Source: Thermococcus gorgonarius (GTDB lineage: Archaea; Methanobacteriota_B; Thermococci; Thermococcales; Thermococcaceae). From it: a DNA stretch of 64,000 nt. Position 1 is the stretch's first letter. The number at the start of each line of letters is the position of its first letter. A program made the translations under genes and the position numbers. Positions 25,864 through 34,556 of the stretch are shown here, one piece after another. The notes beneath the pieces are model-generated. The model saw only the letters and a program-made list of their open reading frames with translations. It did not search any database and was not told the DNA's origin. The stretch is taken from contig NZ_CP014855.1 in assembly GCF_002214385.1 (NCBI RefSeq), positions 248,001-312,000 on the forward strand. The letters run 5' to 3'.

Positions 25864-27030
25864 ATGGAGAGGGAAGTTATCCTGTTAACTGGCCCTCCGC
25901 TCAACGGGAGGGATGAGTACATAACTCAAGCTTTGACAGGCGTGGATGATAAGGAGTACAATTACTACCATGTTTTTGACTACATCAAAGAGGTCGGAAA
26001 GGAGAGGGGCGTCAAAATAACAAGAAAGAACGTTTTAGACTTTGCCATAAGCCATCAGGATATAATGAACGAGATTCGGGATGAGGCCTTCGAGAGAATC
26101 AGGCGAGAAATAGACAAAAGCAACAAGAGGTTTCACCTTGTTTCGACTCCGAGTCTCTTCAGGTGGGGAAGTGGCAGCGTCATTGGTTTTACCCTCAGCA
26201 ACCTCAAGCTTTTGAAACCCGACAGGGTTATCATAGTTCTTGATGATGTCCTCTCCGTTAGGAGGAGGATAATCAACGATCCCGAATGGTTTGAACGCTT
26301 TGGAATGGATCCCGACAACATAAAGCTTACAACTTTGGTAATGTGGCGTGAAGATGCCATAAACCACGTCAAAACTCTCGTCCACGAGCTTAAGAAAGAG
26401 GGAATCAACGTCCGCTACATCCTTCAGTTCGGCATAAGGCATCCCCCCGAGGTTTTTCTGGATCTGATATTCCGTGAAAAGGAAAAGCCGCTCGTTTACC
26501 TCAGCTATCCCATGACCGGTCACGAGGAGGAGTACTACTACCGCGTTAGAGACTTCTACAACAAGCTGAGCCAGCACTTTACGGTTCTTGATCCCGGAGC
26601 CTTGGACGACTGGTGGGTTGTTGCTGAATACGATAACCAGGTCAATCGGAACCCAGAGATCAAAAAGATTCGGATAAAGCACCTGCTCGATGGTGATGTC
26701 GTTGAGGAGCTTGACAGAGAAGACATAGAACAGGCCACGGACATCCTCAGAAGACAGCTGGTTGAGAGGGATTTTAACCTGGTGAACGTCAGCAAGGCAA
26801 TAGCTGTTTATCACTACGCAGAAGGCGTTTCCGCAGGAGTAATCAGTGAAATGGCTGAAGCTTACAGAACGTTTGCGGCGATATACCTCTACTATCCCTT
26901 CAAGAGGCGGCCGAGTCCTTTCATGGAGTTTTACGGTATGCAGAACCCGTCGAGGAGGACGATGTTCAAGGATGAGGACGAGATGATAAGGGCGATGGTA
27001 GAAGAGAAAGAATACTGGACAAAGGCCTGA
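25864..27030 (+). CDS. Adenylate-kinase-like P-loop domain fused to nucleoside-deoxyribosyltransferase-like domain
   Basis: 388 residues. The N-terminal half (1-195) looks like a kinase-type P-loop domain: VILLTGPPLNGRDEYITQAL at the start, where the usual GK(S/T) is GRD, and DRVIIVLDDVLSVRRRI later. The C-terminal half (from about 200) resembles nucleoside 2-deoxyribosyltransferase/MazG-linked folds: LVYLSYPMTGHEEEYY, SKAIAVYHYAEGVSAGVISE and MAEAYRTFAAIYLYYP. Either domain could bind a nucleotide; activity is unknown. ATG 25864 is preferred (GGTGGTTGGT) over GTG 25855. Confidence 0.75.
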   Translation: MEREVILLTGPPLNGRDEYITQALTGVDDKEYNYYHVFDYIKEVGKERGVKITRKNVLDFAISHQDIMNEIRDEAFERIRREIDKSNKRFHLVSTPSLFRWGSGSVIGFTLSNLKLLKPDRVIIVLDDVLSVRRRIINDPEWFERFGMDPDNIKLTTLVMWREDAINHVKTLVHELKKEGINVRYILQFGIRHPPEVFLDLIFREKEKPLVYLSYPMTGHEEEYYYRVRDFYNKLSQHFTVLDPGALDDWWVVAEYDNQVNRNPEIKKIRIKHLLDGDVVEELDREDIEQATDILRRQLVERDFNLVNVSKAIAVYHYAEGVSAGVISEMAEAYRTFAAIYLYYPFKRRPSPFMEFYGMQNPSRRTMFKDEDEMIRAMVEEKEYWTKA

Positions 27031-27040
27031 CCGTTCTGGC

Positions 27041-27082
27041 TATCCGCTACGGTTACTTTAAAAGCTTCAAAAGTAGCGGATA
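27041..27082. repeat. Perfect 10-bp inverted repeat in the gap before gdhA
   Basis: TATCCGCTAC (27041-27050) and GTAGCGGATA (27073-27082) are exact inverted copies separated by 22 bases containing ACTTTAAAAGC. It lies 10 bases after the stop of the fusion gene and 117 bases beyond the gdhA stop. It could be a transcript-end hairpin or an operator around the TATA-like CTTTAAAAG. Confidence 0.8.
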
Positions 27083-27198
27083 ACATTCCTCAATCTAACT
27101 TCCATCGGGGAGCTTTCGGACAGTAACTTCTCACGTCTTCAGGGCTTCCGCAACTAAAATAAAACTCAGTCAAAATTTTAAACAGAAAAGAGAGAAAA

Positions 27199-28464
27199 TC
27201 ACTTCTTGACCCATCCGCGGTGCTTCATGGCCTCGTAGACCCTGCCAACGGCGACGACGTAGGCAGCGTCACGCATGTGGATGTTCTTCTCCTTGTGGGT
27301 GTTAAAGACGTCCCAGAAGGCCTTGGTCATCTTGTCGTCGAGCCTCTTCCTGGTCTCTTCAACCGTCCAGTAGTAGCCGTTGATGTTCTGGACCCACTCG
27401 AAGTAGCTGACGGTAACACCACCGGCGTTACAGAGGAAGTCCGGAATCTGGAGGATACCCTTCTCGTAGAGTATCTCGTCGGCCTCGGGTGTAACAGGTC
27501 CGTTGGCAACCTCGGCAACGATCTTGGCCTTGACGTTGTCGGCGTTCTTTTCGGTGATGACCTCCTCTATTGCCGCGGGAGCAAGGATGTCCACCTCAAG
27601 CTCGAGGAGCTCCTCGTTGGTTATCGGCTGGGTTCCGGGCATGTCTTTGACTGAGCCGTGCTCCTTCTTCCACTTGAGAACCTCGTCAGCCGGCGGGAGC
27701 CCGTCGGGGTTGTAGATACCACCCTTGCTGTCGCTGACCGCGACGACCTTCATGCCGTACTCCTCACTCATTATCTTGTGGAGGTAATAACCTGCGTTAC
27801 CGTAGCCCTGTATGGCTATGGTCTTGCCCTTGAGGTCGTCCCAGCCGAGGGCCTTGGCGGCCTCTCTGATGGTGAACGCCGCACCACGGGCGGTTGCGTC
27901 CATTCTGGCGACGATACCACCGACTCCGGGCGGCTTGCCTGTGATAACACCAAAGGCTGGGCCTTTGCGCCTCATTATGGTCTCGTACTCGTCCATCATC
28001 CAAGCCATGATCTTCGGGTTGGTGTAAACGTCAGGGGCTGGAATGTCGGTCCATGGACCGATGACGTCGTAAACGGCCCTTATGTATGAGCGGGCAAGCC
28101 TCTCCTGCTCCCTCTCGGAGAGCTTCTTCGGGTCAACGATGATACCACCCTTACCTCCACCGTAGGGGAGGTCAACGACTGCAACCTTCCAGGTCATCCA
28201 TGTTGCCAAAGCCTTAACGGTGCTGAGGGTCTCGGCCGGGTGCCAGCGAATGCCACCCTTGGTCGGACCGCGGGCCCAATTGTGCTGAACGCGGAAACCA
28301 GTGAAAACCTTGACAGAACCGTCGTCCATCTCGACGGGAACGCTAACCTCAACAATCCTCATGGGCCTCTTGAGCCATTCAAGGGCCTCTTCACTTATGT
28401 CCATGAACTGGGCAGCCCTCTCAAGCTGCTGAACTGCCATCTCAAAGGGGTCAATCTCGACCAT
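27199..28464 (-). CDS. gdhA: Glutamate dehydrogenase
   Basis: 421 residues, nearly the length of the 420-residue Pyrococcus enzyme. Conserved glutamate site [20 protein letters not shown] and catalytic Lys/Asp region [20 protein letters not shown]; Rossmann block [20 protein letters not shown]. Hexameric enzyme that interconverts glutamate and 2-oxoglutarate. ATG 28464 follows GAGGTGGTAAG. Strong promoter, see 28515-28530. Confidence 0.98.
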   Translation of the reverse strand: MVEIDPFEMAVQQLERAAQFMDISEEALEWLKRPMRIVEVSVPVEMDDGSVKVFTGFRVQHNWARGPTKGGIRWHPAETLSTVKALATWMTWKVAVVDLPYGGGKGGIIVDPKKLSEREQERLARSYIRAVYDVIGPWTDIPAPDVYTNPKIMAWMMDEYETIMRRKGPAFGVITGKPPGVGGIVARMDATARGAAFTIREAAKALGWDDLKGKTIAIQGYGNAGYYLHKIMSEEYGMKVVAVSDSKGGIYNPDGLPPADEVLKWKKEHGSVKDMPGTQPITNEELLELEVDILAPAAIEEVITEKNADNVKAKIVAEVANGPVTPEADEILYEKGILQIPDFLCNAGGVTVSYFEWVQNINGYYWTVEETRKRLDDKMTKAFWDVFNTHKEKNIHMRDAAYVVAVGRVYEAMKHRGWVKK

Positions 28465-28797
28465 TCTTACCACCTCAAATTTCGGTAATCTGCGAGGTTA
28501 CCTTAGGCGTTTGCATATATAAACCTTTCGATAAACGGGCAGGAAAACGGTCTGTTTAAAACAAAAAGTGAATTACTGAAATTTTCTGGAAAAAGAACCT
28601 TTCTCGTTAAATATTCGGCCAAAAGAAGTGATGTGCATCGAGAATTTTTTATACATTAAAGCTCATAGTGGGGCATTGAAGTAGTTAAATGGAAAAGTGC
28701 CGTCCTCAGCGAGAAGTCGGTCATCACCCTTCAGCTCACTCTCGTTTCAATCATCGGACAAGAATGGTAGAGTCTATCGGGTTAAAATAGTTTTGGC
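28465..28797 (-). promoter_or_regulatory. gdhA promoter and the gap to tRNA-Thr
   Basis: On the minus strand BRE CGAAAGG and TATA TTTATATAT (28515-28530) form a strong gdhA promoter, with a small inverted repeat GGTAA (28484-28488)/TTACC (28498-28502) downstream of it. The remainder is unexplained except for a coding-like 33-codon stretch without a start codon at 28669-28770 on the plus strand (tgg...tag; reads WGIEVVKWKSAVLSEKSVIT at the start), possibly a gene remnant. A TTTTTTATAC box lies just before it (28645-28654). Confidence 0.6.
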
Positions 28798-28874
28798 TGG
28801 AGCCCCGGGCGGGATTTGAACCCGCGACCTGCGGATTACAAGTCCGCCGCCCCGCCAGGCTAGGCTACCGGGGC
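28798..28874 (-). tRNA. tRNA-Thr (TGT)
   Basis: Minus-strand cloverleaf: acceptor GCCCCGG/CCGGGGC, anticodon stem-loop GCGGA-CTTGTAA-TCCGC with anticodon TGT, T arm CGCGGG-TTCAAAT-CCCGC, discriminator U and encoded CCA (28798-28800). U73 is normal for archaeal tRNA-Thr. Confidence 0.97.
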
Positions 28875-28974
28875 ACCGGCTCTAGAAGGAGATAATAGCA
28901 TATAAATTTTTCGACGTCATCTACGTCAAAAAAGTTTTTAATAATCTTTGAATTGTTAAACTATGGTGTTCAAG

Positions 28975-29412
28975 ATGAAAACTTTCTTAACGGAACAGCA
29001 GATTCGGATCCTTCGTCTCCGCGCGAAGGGCCTGAAGCAGAGTGAGATTGCCGAGATGCTGGGTACGAGCAGGGCAAACGTGAGCATCCTCGAGAGACGG
29101 GCACTTGAGAAGATAGAAAAGGCCCGAAATACGCTATTGCTCTGGGAGCAGATTAACTCGAAGATAAGCCTCGAAGTCAAAGCCGGTGAGGACATCTTCA
29201 CCGTACCGGAAAAGCTGTTTAAGAAGGCCGACGAGCTCGGGGTTAAGGTCCCCTACAGCACTGCCGAGATAATAGCTTTCCTCGTGGAGCACGCTCCCGT
29301 CGAGGACAGGCTCGCCAAAAGGGACTTCACGCTCTTCCTCGACGCCAGAGACCGGCTTAGGATAAGCGAGTGCTTACTTGAGGACTTCGATGAGGTAGGG
29401 AAGAAGGAGTGA
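28975..29412 (+). CDS. Tfx-family DNA-binding protein
   Basis: 145 residues starting MKTFLTEQQIRILRLRAKGL, with the helix-turn-helix SEIAEMLGTSRANVSILERR at residues 25-45 and a C-terminal Tfx domain (SLEVKAGEDIFTVPEKLFKK). In methanogens Tfx binds downstream of a molybdenum formylmethanofuran dehydrogenase promoter; role in Thermococcales unknown. ATG 28975 has GGTG at the right spacing; ATG 28963 is an alternative. The 3' end overlaps the convergent lrgB by 39 bases. Confidence 0.9.
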   Translation: MKTFLTEQQIRILRLRAKGLKQSEIAEMLGTSRANVSILERRALEKIEKARNTLLLWEQINSKISLEVKAGEDIFTVPEKLFKKADELGVKVPYSTAEIIAFLVEHAPVEDRLAKRDFTLFLDARDRLRISECLLEDFDEVGKKE

Positions 29413-30048
29413 GGTGAAGACCCCGTTTAGGGCCATGGCTAAACCACTCACCGCTCCCGCCAGTTCATCATCGAGGATTATTCTGGCTGTGCCAAGGCCG
29501 TGCGAGGTAACGCCCATCGCAAGCCCCTTTGCTATTCTGTCCCTAACCCCTGCCGCGTTCAGGAGTTCAACTCCGACCGCGTTGCCTAGTATCCCCGTCA
29601 GAATGACCAAAACCGCTGTTAGCGCCGGGATTCCGCCTATCTTCTCACTTATCCCTATCGCTATCGCCGTGGTCACGCTCTTCGGGGCCATGCTGAGGAG
29701 GACTTCCTCCGTTCCGCCGAAGAGCTCCGCGGTGTAGAAGGCGCTCAGAATCGCAACCATTCCGCCGATGACTATCCCAGCGGTTATCTCGCGCGCGTAG
29801 GCTTTTATCGTCTCCCTACCCTTGTAGACGGGAACCGCGAGACTCACCACTGCTGGCCCAAGGAGGAACTTGAGTATAGCCGCGCTCTCCATGTAGGACT
29901 CGTATGAGTATCCACCCGCCCACAGAAGAACCGCTATCGTGGTTATCGAGAGCAGAACGGGGTTTGTGTAGAAGGCCCTTTTCCTTTGGTGAACCTCTGA
30001 GAAAGCATAGAAGACCACTAATGTGAGCGCTATTCCGTAGGGGTTCAT
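29374..30048 (-). CDS. lrgB: LrgB/CidB family membrane protein
   Basis: 224 residues, about seven membrane segments, with the family blocks MAPKSVTTAIAIGISEKIGG and AMGVTSHGLGTARIILDDEL. In bacteria LrgAB modulates murein hydrolase export and also transports pyruvate or glycolate; archaea have no murein, so small-acid transport is the more likely role. ATG 30048 overlaps the lrgA stop by four bases (ATGA). Confidence 0.93.
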   Translation of the reverse strand: MNPYGIALTLVVFYAFSEVHQRKRAFYTNPVLLSITTIAVLLWAGGYSYESYMESAAILKFLLGPAVVSLAVPVYKGRETIKAYAREITAGIVIGGMVAILSAFYTAELFGGTEEVLLSMAPKSVTTAIAIGISEKIGGIPALTAVLVILTGILGNAVGVELLNAAGVRDRIAKGLAMGVTSHGLGTARIILDDELAGAVSGLAMALNGVFTSLLLPYLIEVLK

Positions 30049-30392
30049 TCCTTCCCACCCCTCAGCAACTCGACGATCTTCGCGGTGACGAGGAGTGTTA
30101 TCAGGAAGCTGATTATCAGCGCACCGAAGACCGGAACCGCCTGGCTCTTCAGCAGGCCGATATATGTGATTATCCCAACCCCTGGCGGCACGAACATGAT
30201 GCTCATATTCCTCACGAATAGCTCGGCATCGTTCTCCACCCAGTCGAGCTTCACCGCGCCGCCGAGCAGGGCGGCGAGTAGGTAGAGCATCCCCAGCACG
30301 CTTCCAGGAATGGGAAGGTCCAAGGCCGAGCTCGTGAACTCGCCCAGTGCGTAGAAGCCGAAGATTATCGCCAGTCCGCGGTAGGGCTTCAT
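30045..30392 (-). CDS. lrgA: LrgA/CidA family membrane protein
   Basis: 115 residues with four membrane helices and the family blocks LDLPIPGSVLGMLYLLAALL and RNMSIMFVPPGVGIITYIGL. Small holin-like partner of LrgB. Start ATG 30392 lies about 25 bases after a CTTTTATACTT box (minus strand) and has no clear ribosome site, so the message is probably leaderless. Confidence 0.9.
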   Translation of the reverse strand: MKPYRGLAIIFGFYALGEFTSSALDLPIPGSVLGMLYLLAALLGGAVKLDWVENDAELFVRNMSIMFVPPGVGIITYIGLLKSQAVPVFGALIISFLITLLVTAKIVELLRGGKE

Positions 30393-30472
30393 GATTCCAA
30401 TTATGACCTTGAAGTATAAAAGCTTCCCGAAAGGGCAATAAACCCCAAGCACGTAACACCAGCGGTGATATC

Positions 30473-31939
30473 ATGTTCCTTAGAAACTACCTCTTTCCCG
30501 GCAGATACGGCCCCGAATGGGGCAGTGGGGGAATATTCGGGCTGAGGTACCACAACGGGACGCTTTACTTTACCCTCGCCTTCGAGGCGGAGGCTCACTT
30601 CATCGACGTTAGTAGCGGTGAAGAGAAGACCTACGACTTCACGCTCCTCGGTGAGGCCCCAACGAGCGGCGGCGACACCTACAACGCGGTCGAGACGGTT
30701 GACGAGTTCATTTACTTCGGCGGCTGGGTTCACGCCCCGGCCGTTTACAGGGAAGACCGGAGGATACTCTTCAACAACAAGTATTCCCACGTTCACGCCT
30801 ACGACACCGAAGAAGGCTCGGTAAAGCTCCTATGGAAGGACTCCATCCACCACGAGACCGACTGGGCCGGTGAGGTGAGCGATATAATCTACGACCCCTA
30901 CGGCGATAGACTTTTGCTCGCGAGGGAGGACGGCCACGCGAACCTCGGCGTTTACTCCCTCGACAGAAAAACCGGGAGGGCCGAGGCCCTAATCCACGAG
31001 CCGTCTCCAAAGGGAACCAGGGTGCACGATACCGCCTTCTTCGGAATCGGGAACAACTTCACGGAAGGGCTGAGGGAGTTCATGGCGCTGGATTTAATAA
31101 GCGGAAAGTGGGAAACCTTCAAACCCGGTGAAAGCGCCGATGGAAGGCCCTACATACGGCCGGAGCTCGGGGCTATGAGTTCAGCCTACAACCGCGCTTT
31201 CGCCTTTGTCCGCGGTGGAATCCTCGCCGGAAACCCGTTCATGGGTGAGGAGTTCAGCTTTTACCGCCTCTTCGACTTCTACACCTTCTACGCGCCCTTC
31301 AGGGTGAACGCTATCAACGTCGGCGGGGGAATTTTAACGGCATTCAACGCCCACCACGACGCAGTTTACAGGCCGGATTCAAACGATTCTGGAATCGGCT
31401 GGACAAGCACGAACACGATAGCTGGCCCGAGCGTTCTGGTTTACATCGCTCCCCCTATGGTCAAGATAGTCGGAGCCTTTGGGGCGAGGGTTACCAGCAT
31501 CGAGAAGATGGGCGGGAAGCTTCTTGTTGCCACTAACAGCGCACCAAACACCGGCGCTAGGGAGGCGACGCCCTTCGACACCGGCAACAGGGACATCGTG
31601 ATTCTCGACGAGAAGATACTTCAGGAAAGGCCCCCCGCGGTGAGCTTCTCCCTACCGCTGGCACTGCCGAGCATGGCGAAAGAGCTTGGCGCCGGAACCT
31701 TCGGTGGCTTTCCCCTCGACGGCTACCGCGATCCGAGAGCCCTCTTCTACCTCAGCGGGGACAACAGACTGACCGTTTACGAGTACGACCTCTCGCTTCC
31801 AGCGGGAGAAGCGACGGTTGAAACCTTCGAACTCAAGGCGGGCAAAAACATCCTCGACCTTAGTTCCTTCAGCGGGATAGTGAGCTTCGAGCTTGAAAAA
31901 CTAGAGAAGAAGGGAAAGGTAAGGGTGGAGCTCCGCTGA
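30473..31939 (+). CDS. DUF2139 family protein, predicted beta-propeller
   Basis: 488 residues with repeated strand-rich blocks such as GIFGLRYHNGTLYFTLAFEA, NAVETVDEFIYFGGWVHAPA and VTSIEKMGGKLLVATNSAPN, consistent with a beta-propeller. The family is archaeal and uncharacterised. No signal peptide, so it is probably cytoplasmic. GCGGTGATATC precedes ATG 30473; the gene is divergent from lrgAB, with the two promoters sharing 80 bases. Confidence 0.85.
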   Translation: MFLRNYLFPGRYGPEWGSGGIFGLRYHNGTLYFTLAFEAEAHFIDVSSGEEKTYDFTLLGEAPTSGGDTYNAVETVDEFIYFGGWVHAPAVYREDRRILFNNKYSHVHAYDTEEGSVKLLWKDSIHHETDWAGEVSDIIYDPYGDRLLLAREDGHANLGVYSLDRKTGRAEALIHEPSPKGTRVHDTAFFGIGNNFTEGLREFMALDLISGKWETFKPGESADGRPYIRPELGAMSSAYNRAFAFVRGGILAGNPFMGEEFSFYRLFDFYTFYAPFRVNAINVGGGILTAFNAHHDAVYRPDSNDSGIGWTSTNTIAGPSVLVYIAPPMVKIVGAFGARVTSIEKMGGKLLVATNSAPNTGAREATPFDTGNRDIVILDEKILQERPPAVSFSLPLALPSMAKELGAGTFGGFPLDGYRDPRALFYLSGDNRLTVYEYDLSLPAGEATVETFELKAGKNILDLSSFSGIVSFELEKLEKKGKVRVELR

Positions 31940-31946
31940 GCTCTCT

Positions 31947-32258
31947 TTATGATTCCATTTTTCCAAAGATGTTGTTCCATGAATAGCTGGACTCTATGAG
32001 CTCGCTCACTGTGAGTTCCTTTTCCTCCACTATTACTGGCTCAAGCTCATGGAGGACCTCCATGATTTTCTCTCGGGAGATGGTTTCCTCGTCAAAGACA
32101 ACGAAACCGTTCTTGGCGTAGCCGTTGAGGAATATCCTCCAGACGCCGAGTTCTTTCTCAAGCTCGTACTGCTTTATCGTGGCCTTCTCCCAGTTGATGT
32201 TCCCGAACTTGAAGTTGAGTCTCGTGAGCTTTTTGTTGAAGACCCTCTCCGTCGTCAT
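31947..32258 (-). CDS. Conserved protein of unknown function, downstream of tes
   Basis: 103 residues: MTTERVFNKKLTRLNFKFGN, KQYELEKELGVWRIFLNGYA and EKIMEVLHELEPVIVEEKEL. Soluble, alpha/beta. ATG 32258 is 6 bases after GGGGTG, which itself lies at the end of the tes gene, so this is the second gene of the tes operon. No family recognised; co-expression with Tes suggests a link to it but proves nothing. Confidence 0.78.
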   Translation of the reverse strand: MTTERVFNKKLTRLNFKFGNINWEKATIKQYELEKELGVWRIFLNGYAKNGFVVFDEETISREKIMEVLHELEPVIVEEKELTVSELIESSYSWNNIFGKMES

Positions 32259-32263
32259 CTTCA

Positions 32264-34036
32264 TCACCCCTTGTTCAGGCCGAAGTAGTCCTCGATGTCG
32301 ATGTAGGTCTTCCTGTAGAGCTCGCTGTTCCTCATCTTTTCAACGAACTCCTTGCTCCTGAAGTACTTGTCCTTCTTGTAGTCCCAGTCCGGGTGAAGGG
32401 CCTTCCACTCGTCCCAGGTGTAGCTGAACTGAGCTTGGACCTTGTCGCGGTAAAGCTCCGGAATCACGTTGAAGGTACAGAACGGGACGATTCTTCCGTC
32501 GGGCATCGCGTAGTGGATGACACAGCGCTCAACCCTCTCAACGTCGTAGTTGTACTCGTCCATGAAGTGCATCATGCCCACGAAGAGCGCGTTCTCGTGG
32601 AACTTTCCAAGGGCATCGTAGTTGCCGTGCATGAACGCGTTCTTTATGAGGTCTAGGACGCTGATGCCCTTCGGGGCGTACTTGTCGTCGTAGAAGCTCT
32701 TGAACTTCATGAATATCTCTGCACCAAGTTTGAGCTTCCTGAGCTTGCCCATGGTCTTCCACTGCTCTATCTCCTCTGCCTTGCTCTCAAGGTACTCAAC
32801 GAAGCCCTCAACGTCTATGAACCTCGGGATTGGAACGACGCGCTTGTTCTCCCGGTCGAGGAAGACGTAGGTTGCCGCACCGCATCCAAAGTGGCTGGTC
32901 ATGTAGTATCTGCTTCCTGTGAAGGCCTCAAAGAACCTGGCTATATGGCCTGCTATCGGAATCGGGTACCAGTCTTCCTTCGCGATGGCACCGTTGGTCT
33001 GCTCCTCAATCCTCTTGATGGCGCCGGGTATTGTTATCCTAAAGCGCTGGCGCTCCTTCTTCGGAACCCTTCCGACCTGGGAAATCGGCTGGAAGTTCAC
33101 ACCGCGGACGATGTCGAGGTGGTTGAGGCCGAAGTTGATTATGGCCCCAAGTTCGTGGTCGTTGACGTTCCTTATGGTCGTCGGCACGAGAACTATTCCA
33201 GGTCCGCCGGCCTTCCTCACGTTCTCAAAGATGAGCGGGATTTCCCAGTGGTTCTTCCAGTTTGTCTGCGGGGTCATTCCGTCGTAGCTCAGGTAGAGGG
33301 TGTTGGTTCCGGCCTCGCGTATCTTCTTGACGAGTTCCGGATCAAAGGCAAGCTTTATACCGTCGGTGTTGAGCTGAACGTGGTCGTAGCCTTCCTCCTT
33401 GGCGATTTTGATTATCTCGATGAGATCCTCCCTAAGGGTGGGTTCACCGCCCGTGAACTGGACAGCGTTAGCACCTATCGGGTGCTCCTTCTTGGCATTT
33501 CTGAGCATCATGCGTATCTGCTCAAGCGTTGGCTCGTATATCGGCTGGCCCTCTCTGGCGTAGAAGAAGCAGTACCAGCAGCTCAGGTTGCAGCGGTTGG
33601 TGAGGACGATGTTAAGTAAACTTGTATGTGAGCGGTGCCTCGGGCAGAGACCGCAGTCCAGGGGACAGTTAACACCCGTGTTTTCAACGTTTGCACTGAA
33701 GAGTTCTTTCTCCGGCCAGAGCCACTTCTTAAAGCGGTAGTACATCTCAACGTCTTCATAATAGAGATCAGTTATCATTCCCTCCGGGCACTTCTTGGTT
33801 ATCCATACCTTGCCATCCTTTTCCCACACAAGGGCAGGGACGACTCTCCTCGTCTCAGGGCAGAGCGAGTACGTCCTGTGGGGAAGATCACCGCCATAGG
33901 CCCTGCTGGCTTTCTTGAGAAGTGCGTGGAATTCCTCCTCGCTTATCTCAGGGAACTCCACTATATCCCTGACTCTCTTAGTTGATTCCGCAAACTCTTT
34001 TTCGCCACTGGGGATTTCACCAAGATTTTCAGCCAT
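32264..34036 (-). CDS. tes: Tetraether lipid synthase (Tes), radical SAM
   Basis: 590 residues. Radical SAM motif CNLSCWYC (about residues 147-154) followed by FFYAREGQPIYEPTLEQIRM and FTGGEPTLRED. Just before it a second cysteine block CPLDCGLCPRH (about 123-133), and earlier YSLCPETRRVVPAL...KKCPEG, a rubredoxin-like pair; further Cys appear in FGCGAA and near the C-terminus (RCVIHY, FCTFN). This set of motifs matches the family of the methanogen enzyme that couples two archaeol tails to make GDGT membrane-spanning lipids. GGGTGATAG precedes ATG 34036. Promoter and inverted repeat lie at 34059-34097. Confidence 0.88.
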   Translation of the reverse strand: MAENLGEIPSGEKEFAESTKRVRDIVEFPEISEEEFHALLKKASRAYGGDLPHRTYSLCPETRRVVPALVWEKDGKVWITKKCPEGMITDLYYEDVEMYYRFKKWLWPEKELFSANVENTGVNCPLDCGLCPRHRSHTSLLNIVLTNRCNLSCWYCFFYAREGQPIYEPTLEQIRMMLRNAKKEHPIGANAVQFTGGEPTLREDLIEIIKIAKEEGYDHVQLNTDGIKLAFDPELVKKIREAGTNTLYLSYDGMTPQTNWKNHWEIPLIFENVRKAGGPGIVLVPTTIRNVNDHELGAIINFGLNHLDIVRGVNFQPISQVGRVPKKERQRFRITIPGAIKRIEEQTNGAIAKEDWYPIPIAGHIARFFEAFTGSRYYMTSHFGCGAATYVFLDRENKRVVPIPRFIDVEGFVEYLESKAEEIEQWKTMGKLRKLKLGAEIFMKFKSFYDDKYAPKGISVLDLIKNAFMHGNYDALGKFHENALFVGMMHFMDEYNYDVERVERCVIHYAMPDGRIVPFCTFNVIPELYRDKVQAQFSYTWDEWKALHPDWDYKKDKYFRSKEFVEKMRNSELYRKTYIDIEDYFGLNKG

Positions 34037-34058
34037 GTCTATCACCCGTTTCAACAAC

Positions 34059-34097
34059 TTATACTTCTGGTTGTGGTTCCATCCAGAAGTATAAAAG
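34059..34097 (-). promoter_or_regulatory. tes promoter with a 12-bp inverted repeat
   Basis: TTATACTTCTGG (34059-34070) and CCAGAAGTATAA (34083-34094) are exact inverted copies 12 bases apart. On the minus strand the upstream copy includes the TATA element GCTTTTATACT and the downstream copy lies around the expected transcript start, so a dimeric regulator bound here would occlude the core promoter. Confidence 0.8.
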
Positions 34098-34200
34098 CTT
34101 TTGCGTAAATATGAAGATTTTCCTTCATAGGTATGGGGCAAAGTGAGAAATCTGCAGGTTAAGGTTAAAAGGGAACCAGAAAAGTATTGCCGGTGGTTGA

Positions 34201-34551
34201 ATGCCGGCCAGGGACATGAGAATGGAGATGTTCGTGAGGGCCATAATGAGGAGGGACCTAACTAAGGCAAAGAACCACATGGAGAAACTTATCAAGATGG
34301 TTGGAAGCGACGACTGGGGAAAAGGCTACTCTAGGGCCGTTGAGGGAATAATGAACGCAATAAAGGACAACGACACCGACTCGTTAATAGTCCAACTCCT
34401 CAACAGCCATGATAGGGTAAAGGCAAAAGAGCTCTTGGAACTTTACTCTGAGATGGCAACCCAAGACTTTAGGGATGAATACGAGAAGGGCTACTACACC
34501 GCCTGGAGTGAATTTCTTAAAGCGTATCTCGGCCAGAGGACGTTAACGTGA
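34201..34551 (+). CDS. Conserved helical protein, unknown function
   Basis: 116 residues, nearly all helical and charged: MPARDMRMEMFVRAIMRRDL, GKGYSRAVEGIMNAIKDND and DEYEKGYYTAWSEFLKAYL. GGTGGTTGA lies right before the ATG. Its stop overlaps the start region of the uracil-DNA glycosylase gene, so the two are translationally linked; a role in DNA repair would be inference from context only. Confidence 0.8.
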   Translation: MPARDMRMEMFVRAIMRRDLTKAKNHMEKLIKMVGSDDWGKGYSRAVEGIMNAIKDNDTDSLIVQLLNSHDRVKAKELLELYSEMATQDFRDEYEKGYYTAWSEFLKAYLGQRTLT

Positions 34552-34556
34552 TGCAT

